IMG/VR virus record: IMGVR_UViG_3300043787_000096
Coordinates: 1-51,630 of that record
DNA length: 51,630 nt
Source: a virus
Strand: one strand, 5' to 3'
Made by a program: the position numbers and the translations under genes. Within the stretch, counting starts at the first letter, position 1. The number at the start of each line of letters is the position of its first letter. The notes below the pieces were generated by a model, which was given only the letters and a program-made list of their open reading frames with translations, did not search any database and was not told the origin of the DNA. This document shows, piece after piece, positions 45,129 to 51,630 of this stretch.

Positions 45129-46078
45129 TGAGCCGAAATGATCATGAAGGGAACGCGACGATGAACCGTATGGGTGTTCACTCCGCAGGGAAGGGCGGCC
45201 CGCTGCGCCGCGCGTGGATCGCCGCATGGATCGTCACGTTCGCCATGGGCGGCACCACCATGGCGTTCCAGGTCTTCCACTCCGTTACCCGCGGCCACAT
45301 GCCATGGCCGCTGGCCATCCTCTACGGCATCATGCCGCTGCTCATCGCGATGCTCATCCTGGAGATCGTCGCCGAGTGGCACGCATCCTCGTGGGTGGCG
45401 AAGGGCGTCGCGTACACGATCATGCTCGGCTCGATGTACATGTCGGCGAGCGGCACCGGGGCTGTCGTCATGTACGCCGCGCCGCCCCACTTCTCGCTGC
45501 TGTTCGGCGCGCTGCTGGACGCCGCCGAACTGCTCGCCGCGTTCTTCATCATGAACGGGCCGCGCGCCGCGGACGAAGCCGCGGAAGCCGCCGCGCAAGC
45601 CCAGCGTGACGCCGCGCTGCGAGCCGCGTTCAGTGCCGAGATGGACGCCGAACGGGAGGCGCGGATCACAGCCGAAGCCGCCGCCGGGAAGCTCGCGGAC
45701 GACCTCTCGGCGGCCCGCGCGGAAGCCGCCAGGGCGGTCGCGGACGCGGAAGTTCTCGCCCGGAAACTCGACGCCGCCAAGGGCGGTCCTCGCGGACGCA
45801 AGACCGGTCCCAGGTCGTCAGCCAGGACCGGTCCTAAGGCCGGTTCCGAGACCGGTCCTGAGGCCATGACGATCGAGGCGAAGATCCTGGAGATCCTCGA
45901 CGAAGCAGCCAAGTCGGGGCGTGAGGTGCGTGCCCCGGAACTCGTCGAGAGGACCGGTTGCAGCGACGGCTACGCCCGCAAGACCCTGCGCAAGCTGAAC
46001 GCACGGGACCGCCCCCGTGACATCGTTGATGACCGGTCCTCGGATCCGGTCCAGGACCGCGGGGAGGACCGGTCATGA
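45128..46078 (+). CDS. DUF2637/SpdB-like spread protein with C-terminal HTH
   Basis: Product of 316 residues. Four hydrophobic segments in the N-terminal 145 residues (AWIAAWIVTFAMGGTTMAFQ; LAILYGIMPLLIAMLILEIV; GVAYTIMLGSMYMSASGTGA; LLFGALLDAAELLAAFFIMN) match the DUF2637 family of Streptomyces plasmid spread (Spd) proteins. A coiled coil (AEMDAEREARITAEAAAGKL) and a C-terminal HTH (EILDEAAKSGREVRAPELVE, then RTGCSDGYARKTLRKL) follow. The C-terminal codons overlap an array of ACCGGT palindromes. Confidence 0.8.
   Translation: MSRNDHEGNATMNRMGVHSAGKGGPLRRAWIAAWIVTFAMGGTTMAFQVFHSVTRGHMPWPLAILYGIMPLLIAMLILEIVAEWHASSWVAKGVAYTIMLGSMYMSASGTGAVVMYAAPPHFSLLFGALLDAAELLAAFFIMNGPRAADEAAEAAAQAQRDAALRAAFSAEMDAEREARITAEAAAGKLADDLSAARAEAARAVADAEVLARKLDAAKGGPRGRKTGPRSSARTGPKAGSETGPEAMTIEAKILEILDEAAKSGREVRAPELVERTGCSDGYARKTLRKLNARDRPRDIVDDRSSDPVQDRGEDRS
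45801..46075. repeat. Array of ACCGGT palindromes in the 3' part of the spd-like gene
   Basis: Core GACCGGT(C) or ACCGGTT appears around 45802, 45826, 45850, 45953, 46031 and 46068, the best being AGGACCGGTCCT at 45824-45835. Related GGCCGGTT (45838) and ATCCGGTC (46044) lie between. The first three are about 24-26 bp apart. Repeated encoded TGP and DRS residues follow from this. A cis-acting binding locus is plausible. Confidence 0.6.
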
Positions 46079-46108
46079 GCTACCTGGAAGAGGACGGGGA
46101 GTCCTGAC

Positions 46109-46819
46109 GTGTGCGTCGGGCATACCCATGCGCTCTCGGGCGCGGTCACGGGACTCGCCGCCGGGATCTGGCTCCGCTACGGCGCCCCGGAGGCGGCGGC
46201 GCTCGCCGGGTTCACCGCGGGCATGGCGCTTCTGCCGGACCTGGACAAGTGCGGTTCGTCAGCGGCCCGCAGTCTCGGTTTCATATCCGAGGCGGTGGCG
46301 CGGGTATGCGGCAAGATCAGCGGCGGCCACCGGCACGCGACGCACTCGTTTCCCGGAGTCGTGATCTTCACCGCGCTGGCCTGGGTCTCGTGTCACTACC
46401 GTGCCGATATCGCGGGGAGGGCCGGGCTGGCGCTGCTCATGACGCTGCCGGTCGCGGGCGCGCTCGAGGCACTGCGGATCGCCCGCGGTCACGTGGCCGA
46501 CCTGATCGGCATCGCGGTCGCGGCGGCCGAGATCAAGTACGGCTACGGGCTGAATCTGATCCCGCTCGCGGTGGCGCTCGGCTGCTGCACGCACATCGCC
46601 GGGGACATGCTGACCGAGTCCGGCTGCATGGTCTTCTACCCGCTGAGCAGGCGCCGGTTCCGCCTGCTGCCCCGCCCGCTCGCCTTCACGACCGGGACGT
46701 GGCCCGAGCATGTCATCGTCACCCCGCTGCTGGCTGTCGCTCTCGGGTGGCTGGCGTGGCGGGATGTCCAGGGCCTCGCTGTCGTTCACGTCCATCTCGC
46801 CGCGCGCCTGGCGCGGTGA
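46109..46819 (+). CDS. YdjM-like membrane metal-dependent hydrolase
   Basis: Product of 236 residues, GTG 46109 with GGGGAG upstream. GHTHALSGAVTG at the N-terminus, MALLPDLDK, HRHATHSFPG and HIAGDMLTESG carry the His/Asp residues of the LexA-binding, inner-membrane hydrolase (YdjM) family; five or so hydrophobic helices lie between. Substrate unknown (phospholipase-like fold). A 10-codon ORF (46075-46107) precedes it. The family is a frequent neighbour in actinobacterial plasmids. Confidence 0.85.
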   Translation: MCVGHTHALSGAVTGLAAGIWLRYGAPEAAALAGFTAGMALLPDLDKCGSSAARSLGFISEAVARVCGKISGGHRHATHSFPGVVIFTALAWVSCHYRADIAGRAGLALLMTLPVAGALEALRIARGHVADLIGIAVAAAEIKYGYGLNLIPLAVALGCCTHIAGDMLTESGCMVFYPLSRRRFRLLPRPLAFTTGTWPEHVIVTPLLAVALGWLAWRDVQGLAVVHVHLAARLAR

Positions 46820-46840
46820 AGGCATCGCGAGGAGGAGATC

Positions 46841-47134
46841 TTGGCAGCTAAGTTCCGGCTGGCGTCCATCGCCCTGGACGACGACGAGAAAGTCGCCGCC
46901 ATCACCGTCGTGACCAGCACGGCGACCCTCGCCGTGATCCACGGCATCATCCCCGTCGCCGACTGGACGGTGCGCAGCGAGACCGAGTCCGGGATCACGC
47001 TGCCTGTTCAGGACATGCTCACGCTGTTCCGCGAGGCCGGGAAGACCAGCGGCACGGATCCGCGCTACGAGCACCTCTGCGAGATCTGGGAGCGCCTGTC
47101 CCGTGTTGTGTACCGGCTGATGGAAGATGACTGA
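46841..47134 (+). CDS. Hypothetical protein with TTG start
   Basis: Product of 97 residues. TTG 46841 is 3-5 nt after GGAGGAGATC, the only good ribosome site, so a TTG start is likely. FRLASIALDDDEKVAAITVV, then TSTATLAVIHGIIPVADW and RLSRVVYRLMEDD. Alpha/beta; unknown function. Confidence 0.6.
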   Translation: MAAKFRLASIALDDDEKVAAITVVTSTATLAVIHGIIPVADWTVRSETESGITLPVQDMLTLFREAGKTSGTDPRYEHLCEIWERLSRVVYRLMEDD

Positions 47135-47278
47135 CCTGCCTGGCGTGATGAGCGTGCCGCATCCCGTTCCCGCCGCGCCTTCCTGTAGCGTCTAGACGTC
47201 GGAGAAAGCGCGGCCTCCGGTCAACCCCCTGACCTGGGGGCCGCGTCCCCCGCGTGGCGTTTTGCGCAGGTCAGTGCC

Positions 47279-48256
47279 GTGCGTGATCATGGGCGCATGG
47301 CGGCGCGGCGGCAGTACCGGTACCCGGTCACGTCAGATGACGGGCAGCGCCCGTGCGCGAGAGGGGACTGGTGCTCGTCGCAGACCCGCGACGACGACGG
47401 CACCTGGCATCCCGCGTCCGGCCCGCGCGCGTTCTGCCTCGCCGACGAAGCGAAGATCCTCGCCGACGCCCGCGCCCTTCCTGATGCCTACCGGCGGCTC
47501 GCGGCCCGTATCGGCGACCCGGTCCGCTCGGGCCGCGCCGTCCGCGTCCCTCCCGGATCCCGTGTCCTGGTCAACGGCGACTACGACGCCCTGCTGCGGC
47601 TCATGGCCGCGATCCTCGGCGGATGGGCCGCGAGAGTCCGCGCCGTCCCCGGCCTCAGGCTCGTACCCAACAGGCACCCGCACGGCACCCTTGAAGCGGT
47701 CGGAGCCGACTGCGGCGTCCTCGTCACCCACCCCGTCCCGCTGCTGGCTCTCGCGGACGGGTGGATGAGCCGGACGTGGACGTGGCGGGCAGGCTCCCCG
47801 ATGCCCGCCGAGCTCGAAGCGGAGATAGCGGACCTGGAGATCATCTTCATCGGCGATGGCTGGGTGAGCGCGCAGACGCGCCTCGGGGGGACCGCCGCCG
47901 GCCTGGACATCCTCGACCTGCACCGCAGCGCCTCCCGGCTGCTCGGCGAGACGCCCGCGCCCCCGGAGATCCTCGAAGGCGTCCCGTGCCGGTCATGCGA
48001 GGAGATGTCGTCGCTGGCGAGGCTGGAGCAGCCGCCGCCGGATCCGGAGAAGCCCGAGCCGCCTTTCTGTGCCTGCCTGTCCGCGTCTTGCAAGGCTGTG
48101 ATGACCCGTACCGAGTACGACGCGTGGACCGCCATGTATGTCGCGTGGACGCGCGGGTCGGGGGTGCTGACCTGCCGCCGCTGCGATCGCGGTGACTGCG
48201 GTAACTGCTGCTGGCCGTCGTGCTCGTGCAAACTCGCAGGCCACCGCGCGGCGTGA
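47279..48256 (+). CDS. Hypothetical protein with C-terminal cysteine cluster
   Basis: Product of 325 residues (GTG 47279; ATG 47297 also possible). N-terminal CARGDWCSSQTRDDDGTWHP and FCLADE; a long central helical part; C-terminal cysteine-rich region with CRSCEEM, CACLSASCK and CRRCDRGDCGNCCWPSCSC, likely two or three zinc sites. This type is common beside phage and plasmid modules of actinomycetes. The gap 47135-47278 contains GTCTAGAC at about 47190 but no clear gene. Confidence 0.65.
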   Translation: MRDHGRMAARRQYRYPVTSDDGQRPCARGDWCSSQTRDDDGTWHPASGPRAFCLADEAKILADARALPDAYRRLAARIGDPVRSGRAVRVPPGSRVLVNGDYDALLRLMAAILGGWAARVRAVPGLRLVPNRHPHGTLEAVGADCGVLVTHPVPLLALADGWMSRTWTWRAGSPMPAELEAEIADLEIIFIGDGWVSAQTRLGGTAAGLDILDLHRSASRLLGETPAPPEILEGVPCRSCEEMSSLARLEQPPPDPEKPEPPFCACLSASCKAVMTRTEYDAWTAMYVAWTRGSGVLTCRRCDRGDCGNCCWPSCSCKLAGHRAA

Positions 48257-48257
48257 C

Positions 48258-48286
48258 TTGAACATCAGCCGTCCAGCCCATAACAT
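48258..48286 (+). promoter_or_regulatory. Sigma-A-type promoter of the tail-fibre region
   Basis: TTGAAC (48258-48263) and TAACAT (48281-48286) are separated by exactly 17 bp. It lies just after the stop of the preceding gene and directs transcription into the structural region. Confidence 0.65.
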
Positions 48287-48309
48287 CTCTCTCAGGTAAG
48301 CAGAAGTGT

Positions 48310-48333
48310 CCCCGGAGCCGTGTGCGTCCGGGG
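48310..48333 (+). terminator. Leader hairpin with T-run (attenuator candidate)
   Basis: CCCCGGA (48310-48316) pairs with TCCGGGG (48327-48333), followed by ATTTCTT. A second TCCGGGG at 48344-48350 could pair with the same arm instead, giving two alternative structures between promoter and gene. Confidence 0.55.
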
Positions 48334-48353
48334 ATTTCTTGCGTCCGGGGCAG

Positions 48354-48608
48354 GTGACAGTGATCGCCGCCCATCCCTCGGGACTGCTGTCCACCGCCGA
48401 ATCGGCCCTCCTGGCGGGCGTCAGGGCGCCTACGATCCGCCAGTGGCGGCGGCTCGGCTACCTCGCCGCTCAGGGCCTGGACGAGCACGGCTACCCGATG
48501 CACAGCGCCGAGGCGGTGCGCGACGCCGAGCGGCGGGTGCGGGAGAACGCGATCGCCAAGGGGCACTTCGACCCGCGCCGGACACGCAAGACCGTCCGCG
48601 CCGCCTGA
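48354..48608 (+). CDS. Small HTH protein at the head of the structural region
   Basis: Product of 84 residues; GTG 48354 with GGGGCAG upstream (GTG 48360 also possible). LLSTAESALLAGVRAPTIRQ, then WRRLGYLAAQGLDEHGYPMH is a MerR/terminase-small-subunit-like winged HTH that contacts DNA or controls the operon. C-terminus basic (RRTRKTVRAA). Confidence 0.65.
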   Translation: MTVIAAHPSGLLSTAESALLAGVRAPTIRQWRRLGYLAAQGLDEHGYPMHSAEAVRDAERRVRENAIAKGHFDPRRTRKTVRAA

Positions 48609-48734
48609 TCACGTCTGCGTCACGTCTCGCCGGGACGCGCCCGGCATGAGGCGCCCCGCCGCGCCGGGGCGGTAGGCTGGAGACGGCCATTCGGCCCTCT
48701 CACCTGCTGAAATCCTCCTGATCGGCCCCCCCTT

Positions 48735-48887
48735 GTGCTGCATGCCATCGTGATCGCCGCCTGCTTCGCGTCCTTGTTCGGCTGGCTGGGTCTCGTCTGG
48801 TGGATCCAGCGTCCCCGCGACGCCGGCGAGGACCGTGATGCCGCCGCCGCGAACCGTGACACGGCGGACATGAGGCTCGCGGCCTGA
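48735..48887 (+). CDS. Small membrane protein next to the tail fibre
   Basis: Product of 50 residues, GTG 48735. One hydrophobic helix (AIVIAACFASLFGWLGLVWW) and a charged Ala/Asp-rich tail. Small membrane proteins are common near tail and lysis genes. The 48609-48734 gap shows no other gene. Confidence 0.55.
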   Translation: MLHAIVIAACFASLFGWLGLVWWIQRPRDAGEDRDAAAANRDTADMRLAA

Positions 48888-48924
48888 CCCTGGGCGACCG
48901 CCCGGTGACGTGGGGGGTGGCCGG

Positions 48925-51630
48925 ATGCCTGCCCTCAGCTACGTCACCATCACCGGCACGTTCGATGACGGCAGCGGTTCCCCGCTGTCCGGTGCCGTCA
49001 CGTTTACGCCGAATACCACGGTCTACGCCGCCGGGATTCCCGTCTTGCAGCCCGGTGTCCCCGTTGAGGCGCAGATCGTCGCCGGGGAACTGTTCGGGCC
49101 GTCCGGCGGGCCGCTCACCCTCCTGGCGACGGACAACAGCGGCCTGTCGTACGAGGGCAACACGGGTTTTTTCTTCTGGTCGGTGCAGGTTGTCATCTCC
49201 GGTCAGACGCTCGGCCCGTGGGAGTTCTTCCTCCCGCATGAGCCGTCCACGGTGGATCTCTGGAGCCTGGCGAACACGGTTCCCGGCGCGGCAGGAATCC
49301 TCCCTCCGGCGGGTGACATCGGCGGGACGACGACGGACCCGGTCGTGGCGCGGATCCAGGGCACCGTGATCGAGGCCCCGCCGGGCGGCACGACGGAGTA
49401 CTTGCGGGGTGACGGCACGTGGGATGTCCCGCCGGGCGCGGTCTCGTCGGTGTTCGGCCGGGCCGGCGCGGTGGCCGCGGAGTCCGGTGATTACACGGCG
49501 GCTGAGGTGGGGGCGGACCCGTCAGGGTCGGCGGCATCAGCGCAAGCGGCGGCGGAGTCGTACGCGGCGTCGCAGGCATCGGCCGCGCTGTCGTCGGCGG
49601 AGACGTTCACTACGAGTGTCGTCGCTGCCGAGACGGCCCGCGCGGAGACGGCTGAGGCGCTCCTGGCGCCCAAGGCATCCCCGGCCTTCACGGGCTCGCC
49701 GACGGCCCCGACCGCGAGCCCGCTGACCGATAGCACGCAGGTCGCTACCACGGCGTACACGGACGCGGCTGTCGCAGCGGAGACGAGCCGGGCGGAAACA
49801 GCGGAAGCCCTCAAGGCCCCGCTGGCGTCACCCGTCCTCACGGGCTCCCCGACCGCGCCCACGGCGACTACCGGGGACACGTCGGCACGGATCGCCACAG
49901 ACCAGTTCGTCGCGACCGCCGTGGCCACTGAGACAAGCCGAGCCGAAGCGGCGGAAGCACTGCTCGCCCCGCTCGCCTCACCCGCGTTCACCGGATCGCC
50001 GACCGCACCGACCAAGCCCGCACTGACCGATAACACCGACGTGGCGACGACGGCCTACACGGACTCCGCCGTGGCGGCGGAGACTTCCAGGGCCGAGGCT
50101 GCCGAGGCACTGAAAGCCCCGCTCGCGTCCCCGGCGCTGACCGGAGCACCGACCGCGCCGACGCAGACCAGCGGTGACAGCTCCGCGAAGATCGCTACCG
50201 ACGCGTTCGTGGCGACTGCCGTTGCTGCCGAGACGACCCGCGCCGAGACTGCCGAGGCTGCCGCGCAGGCCAACGCCGAGGCGGCTTCCCTCCCGCTTCC
50301 CTCCGGGACCGCCGCGAACGGGTCCGTCCCTGTCGCGACAGGGACCGGCGAAGCGTCCAGGTGGGGCGCGGGCGGCGGCGTGACCGTTCTCGTCCCGGCA
50401 CCGACCGGGGCGACCGCGACCGACACGCCGAACGTGACGGCCGCCATCAGCAGCCTGGTGACGGCACTAGCTTCCGCGCCCGCGACGCTGCTGTTCCAGG
50501 ACGGCGTTTACCAGGTCGATTCCAACAGCCTGGTCATCCGGTCCCCGAACACGACGACGGTCGCCAGCGGAAGCAACGGCGCGGAGCCGGCTACCTGGGT
50601 GGCCGGCGCGACGGGCACGCTCACGGTCACCTCGTCCACGTCGGCGTTCCCGTCCTCGGGGCAACTGTGGCTGGCGTGCAGCGGTAACACCGTGGCCCTG
50701 GTCGCCTACACGGGCACCAGCGGCTCGACGTTCACCGGCTGCACGTACCTGTCCGGGTCGCCGTCCGGCACCCTGTCGGCCGGGAACGCCGTCACCGGCT
50801 GCCTGTCGAATTTCACTGTCAGGGGCAGCGGCGGCACGGTGATCGCGCAGGCCCCGAACCGGAGCGCCCTCCCGAACAACGTGACGGGAAACATCTTCAC
50901 CGTCGCCGACTGCACCGACTTCCGTGTCGAGACGCTCACGCTAGACGGCAAGCGCGACACGGTGTCCCCGATGACCCCGCTCACAGCGAGCGCCGCGTCC
51001 GGGCAGCCGTCCGTCACCGTGGCGGCAGGGGCCGGCGCGAACTACCAGGCCGGGCAGTACCTCTGCGTCAGCGGCGGCCTCGGGACGAGCGATCAGCTAC
51101 TGGCCGAGGGAACATCGGTGGGCGCGGGCACGCCGAAGGTCATCGCGTCGATTACCCCCGGCGGAGGGTCCGGCGGCGGCGACCTGATCACCTTCACGGC
51201 CAACCTGGCCAACACGTACACGGTCACCGGGACGACCCCGTACACGGACGGTTTCGGCCCGTACGCCTACAACGGGGCGTTCGTCACCTGCTACCAGACC
51301 GGCTATGACAACAGCGTCGCCGGCCGCACGCTGAGCGGCGAGGACCAGCAGTGCGGCATCCATATCATCAACTGCCAGCGGTTCGTCCTGTCCCGGCTGA
51401 CCGGCCGGAACCTCTGGGAGTCGCCGGTCAAGATCGGCACCGGCGAGTCCCCGGCGTCGCTGATCACGGACAGCTGCAGCCACGGCCTCGTCGACGGCTG
51501 CACGGGCACGCACTGCTACGACCAGGGCGTCAGCGTCTGGAACTCCACGCAGATCACCGTCACGGGCTGCCTGGAGAACGCGACCGGCTGGACGGGCATC
51601 TCCCTCACCGGGTCGGACAACTGCACGGTC
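48925..51630 (+). CDS. Phage tail fibre / minor tail protein, C-terminus outside window
   Basis: At least 902 codons from ATG 48925 (CCGG before it; no strong ribosome site) to the window end. N-terminal domain of about 160 residues (SYVTITGTFDDGSGSPLSGA), a linker TTEYLRGDGTWDVPPGAV, an Ala-rich stretch, then four 50-residue repeats with SPAFTGSPTAPT and ATTAYTDAAVAAETSRAETA, typical tail-fibre shaft repeats. From about residue 480 the sequence is Gly/Thr/Ser/Asn-rich, and near the end it shows beta-helix-like rungs (GIHIINCQRFVLSRLTGRNL). Probably binds host cell-wall glycan. Confidence 0.85.
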   Translation, partial: MPALSYVTITGTFDDGSGSPLSGAVTFTPNTTVYAAGIPVLQPGVPVEAQIVAGELFGPSGGPLTLLATDNSGLSYEGNTGFFFWSVQVVISGQTLGPWEFFLPHEPSTVDLWSLANTVPGAAGILPPAGDIGGTTTDPVVARIQGTVIEAPPGGTTEYLRGDGTWDVPPGAVSSVFGRAGAVAAESGDYTAAEVGADPSGSAASAQAAAESYAASQASAALSSAETFTTSVVAAETARAETAEALLAPKASPAFTGSPTAPTASPLTDSTQVATTAYTDAAVAAETSRAETAEALKAPLASPVLTGSPTAPTATTGDTSARIATDQFVATAVATETSRAEAAEALLAPLASPAFTGSPTAPTKPALTDNTDVATTAYTDSAVAAETSRAEAAEALKAPLASPALTGAPTAPTQTSGDSSAKIATDAFVATAVAAETTRAETAEAAAQANAEAASLPLPSGTAANGSVPVATGTGEASRWGAGGGVTVLVPAPTGATATDTPNVTAAISSLVTALASAPATLLFQDGVYQVDSNSLVIRSPNTTTVASGSNGAEPATWVAGATGTLTVTSSTSAFPSSGQLWLACSGNTVALVAYTGTSGSTFTGCTYLSGSPSGTLSAGNAVTGCLSNFTVRGSGGTVIAQAPNRSALPNNVTGNIFTVADCTDFRVETLTLDGKRDTVSPMTPLTASAASGQPSVTVAAGAGANYQAGQYLCVSGGLGTSDQLLAEGTSVGAGTPKVIASITPGGGSGGGDLITFTANLANTYTVTGTTPYTDGFGPYAYNGAFVTCYQTGYDNSVAGRTLSGEDQQCGIHIINCQRFVLSRLTGRNLWESPVKIGTGESPASLITDSCSHGLVDGCTGTHCYDQGVSVWNSTQITVTGCLENATGWTGISLTGSDNCTV
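49675..50274 (+). repeat. Four tandem 150-bp repeats in the tail-fibre gene
   Basis: Units begin at 49675, 49825, 49975 and 50125, exactly 150 bp apart. They alternate between two types (odd units with LTD.T.VATTAYTD, even units with GD.SA.IATD.FVATA). The even spacing suggests recent unequal crossing-over and a shaft whose length can change. Confidence 0.8.

Noticed and set aside
49491-50447. Ala/Val/Ser-rich minus-strand frames
   Set aside because: Mirror of the tail-fibre repeats; low complexity arises from the repeats on the other strand.
1-51630. tRNA genes or attachment sites
   Set aside because: I looked for T-loop motifs (GGTTCGAATCC-like) with cloverleaf context and found none; no obvious att repeats were found.
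1-51630. CRISPR array
   Set aside because: No series of regularly spaced identical repeats with unique spacers; the repeats seen are coding repeats, iterons or palindromes.

Overview
The window is very GC-rich DNA with dense, overlapping genes (most junctions are ATGA, GTGA or TGATG), frequent GTG starts, WhiB-type iron-sulfur proteins, a DUF2637/SpdB-like spread protein and an FtsK-type transfer ATPase. Together these point to a high-GC actinomycete host (Streptomyces/Streptosporangiales-like). The gene content is that of an extrachromosomal or integrated mobile element rather than a core chromosome: an ERF-type recombinase, DnaQ-like exonuclease, HNH protein, three DNA methyltransferase-like proteins, Xre and MerR regulators, two replication-initiator-like proteins, a toxin-antitoxin pair, a conjugation-type block and finally a phage tail-fibre gene. 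I read it as a phage-plasmid, or a prophage fused to plasmid functions. No integrase, terminase, capsid or tRNA gene is visible, so the type of element is inferred.

Layout. 1-7.5 kb (minus): DNA methyltransferases, an FtsK-gamma-like wHTH protein, a lipoprotein and membrane proteins, and at the operon head an initiator-like wHTH gene with an embedded perfect DnaA box, repeats and an AT-rich tract (putative origin 1). 7.5-7.8 kb: divergent control region. 8.2-19.1 kb (minus): a long run of small genes with Xre/MerR regulators, a TrmH/SpoU-type RNA methylase, an HNH-like protein, a DEDDh exonuclease and an ERF single-strand annealing protein. 19.1-19.25 kb: a divergent switch with three GTTCGGAC sites. 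19.25-30 kb: mixed orientation, with a DUF574-type methyltransferase, a 35-residue peptide gene between strong hairpins, an endonuclease/exonuclease/phosphatase-family protein, an Xre-TPR-like regulator, zinc-ribbon proteins and a BCS1-like AAA ATPase coupled to a tiny membrane protein.

30-34.6 kb (minus) is an operon of a second initiator-like gene (three 12-bp iterons plus a perfect DnaA box: putative origin 2), an unknown protein, and an RNA-repair cassette: an RlaP-like nucleotidyltransferase, a CCA-adding enzyme with HD domain, and RtcB ligase. 34.8-36.1 kb: a leaderless toxin-antitoxin pair and an HTH-Nudix fusion. 36.2-48.3 kb (plus) is a plasmid-transfer-like block: an excisionase-like HTH protein, two tandem WhiB proteins, many small membrane proteins, a muralytic-like secreted protein, the FtsK/TraB-like ATPase, the DUF2637 protein and a YdjM-like hydrolase, with palindrome arrays that could be cis-acting transfer sites. 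48.3-51.6 kb: a promoter with an attenuator-like leader, a small HTH protein, a small membrane protein and a tail fibre (four 150-bp repeats, then beta-helix-like sequence) that runs off the window.

Working model (inference): the element replicates through lambda-O-like initiators loading host DnaA/DnaB, recombines through ERF, protects its DNA by methylation and host tRNA by repair, and moves by conjugation-like transfer and/or as a phage. All family names rest on motifs read by eye; no database search was run.
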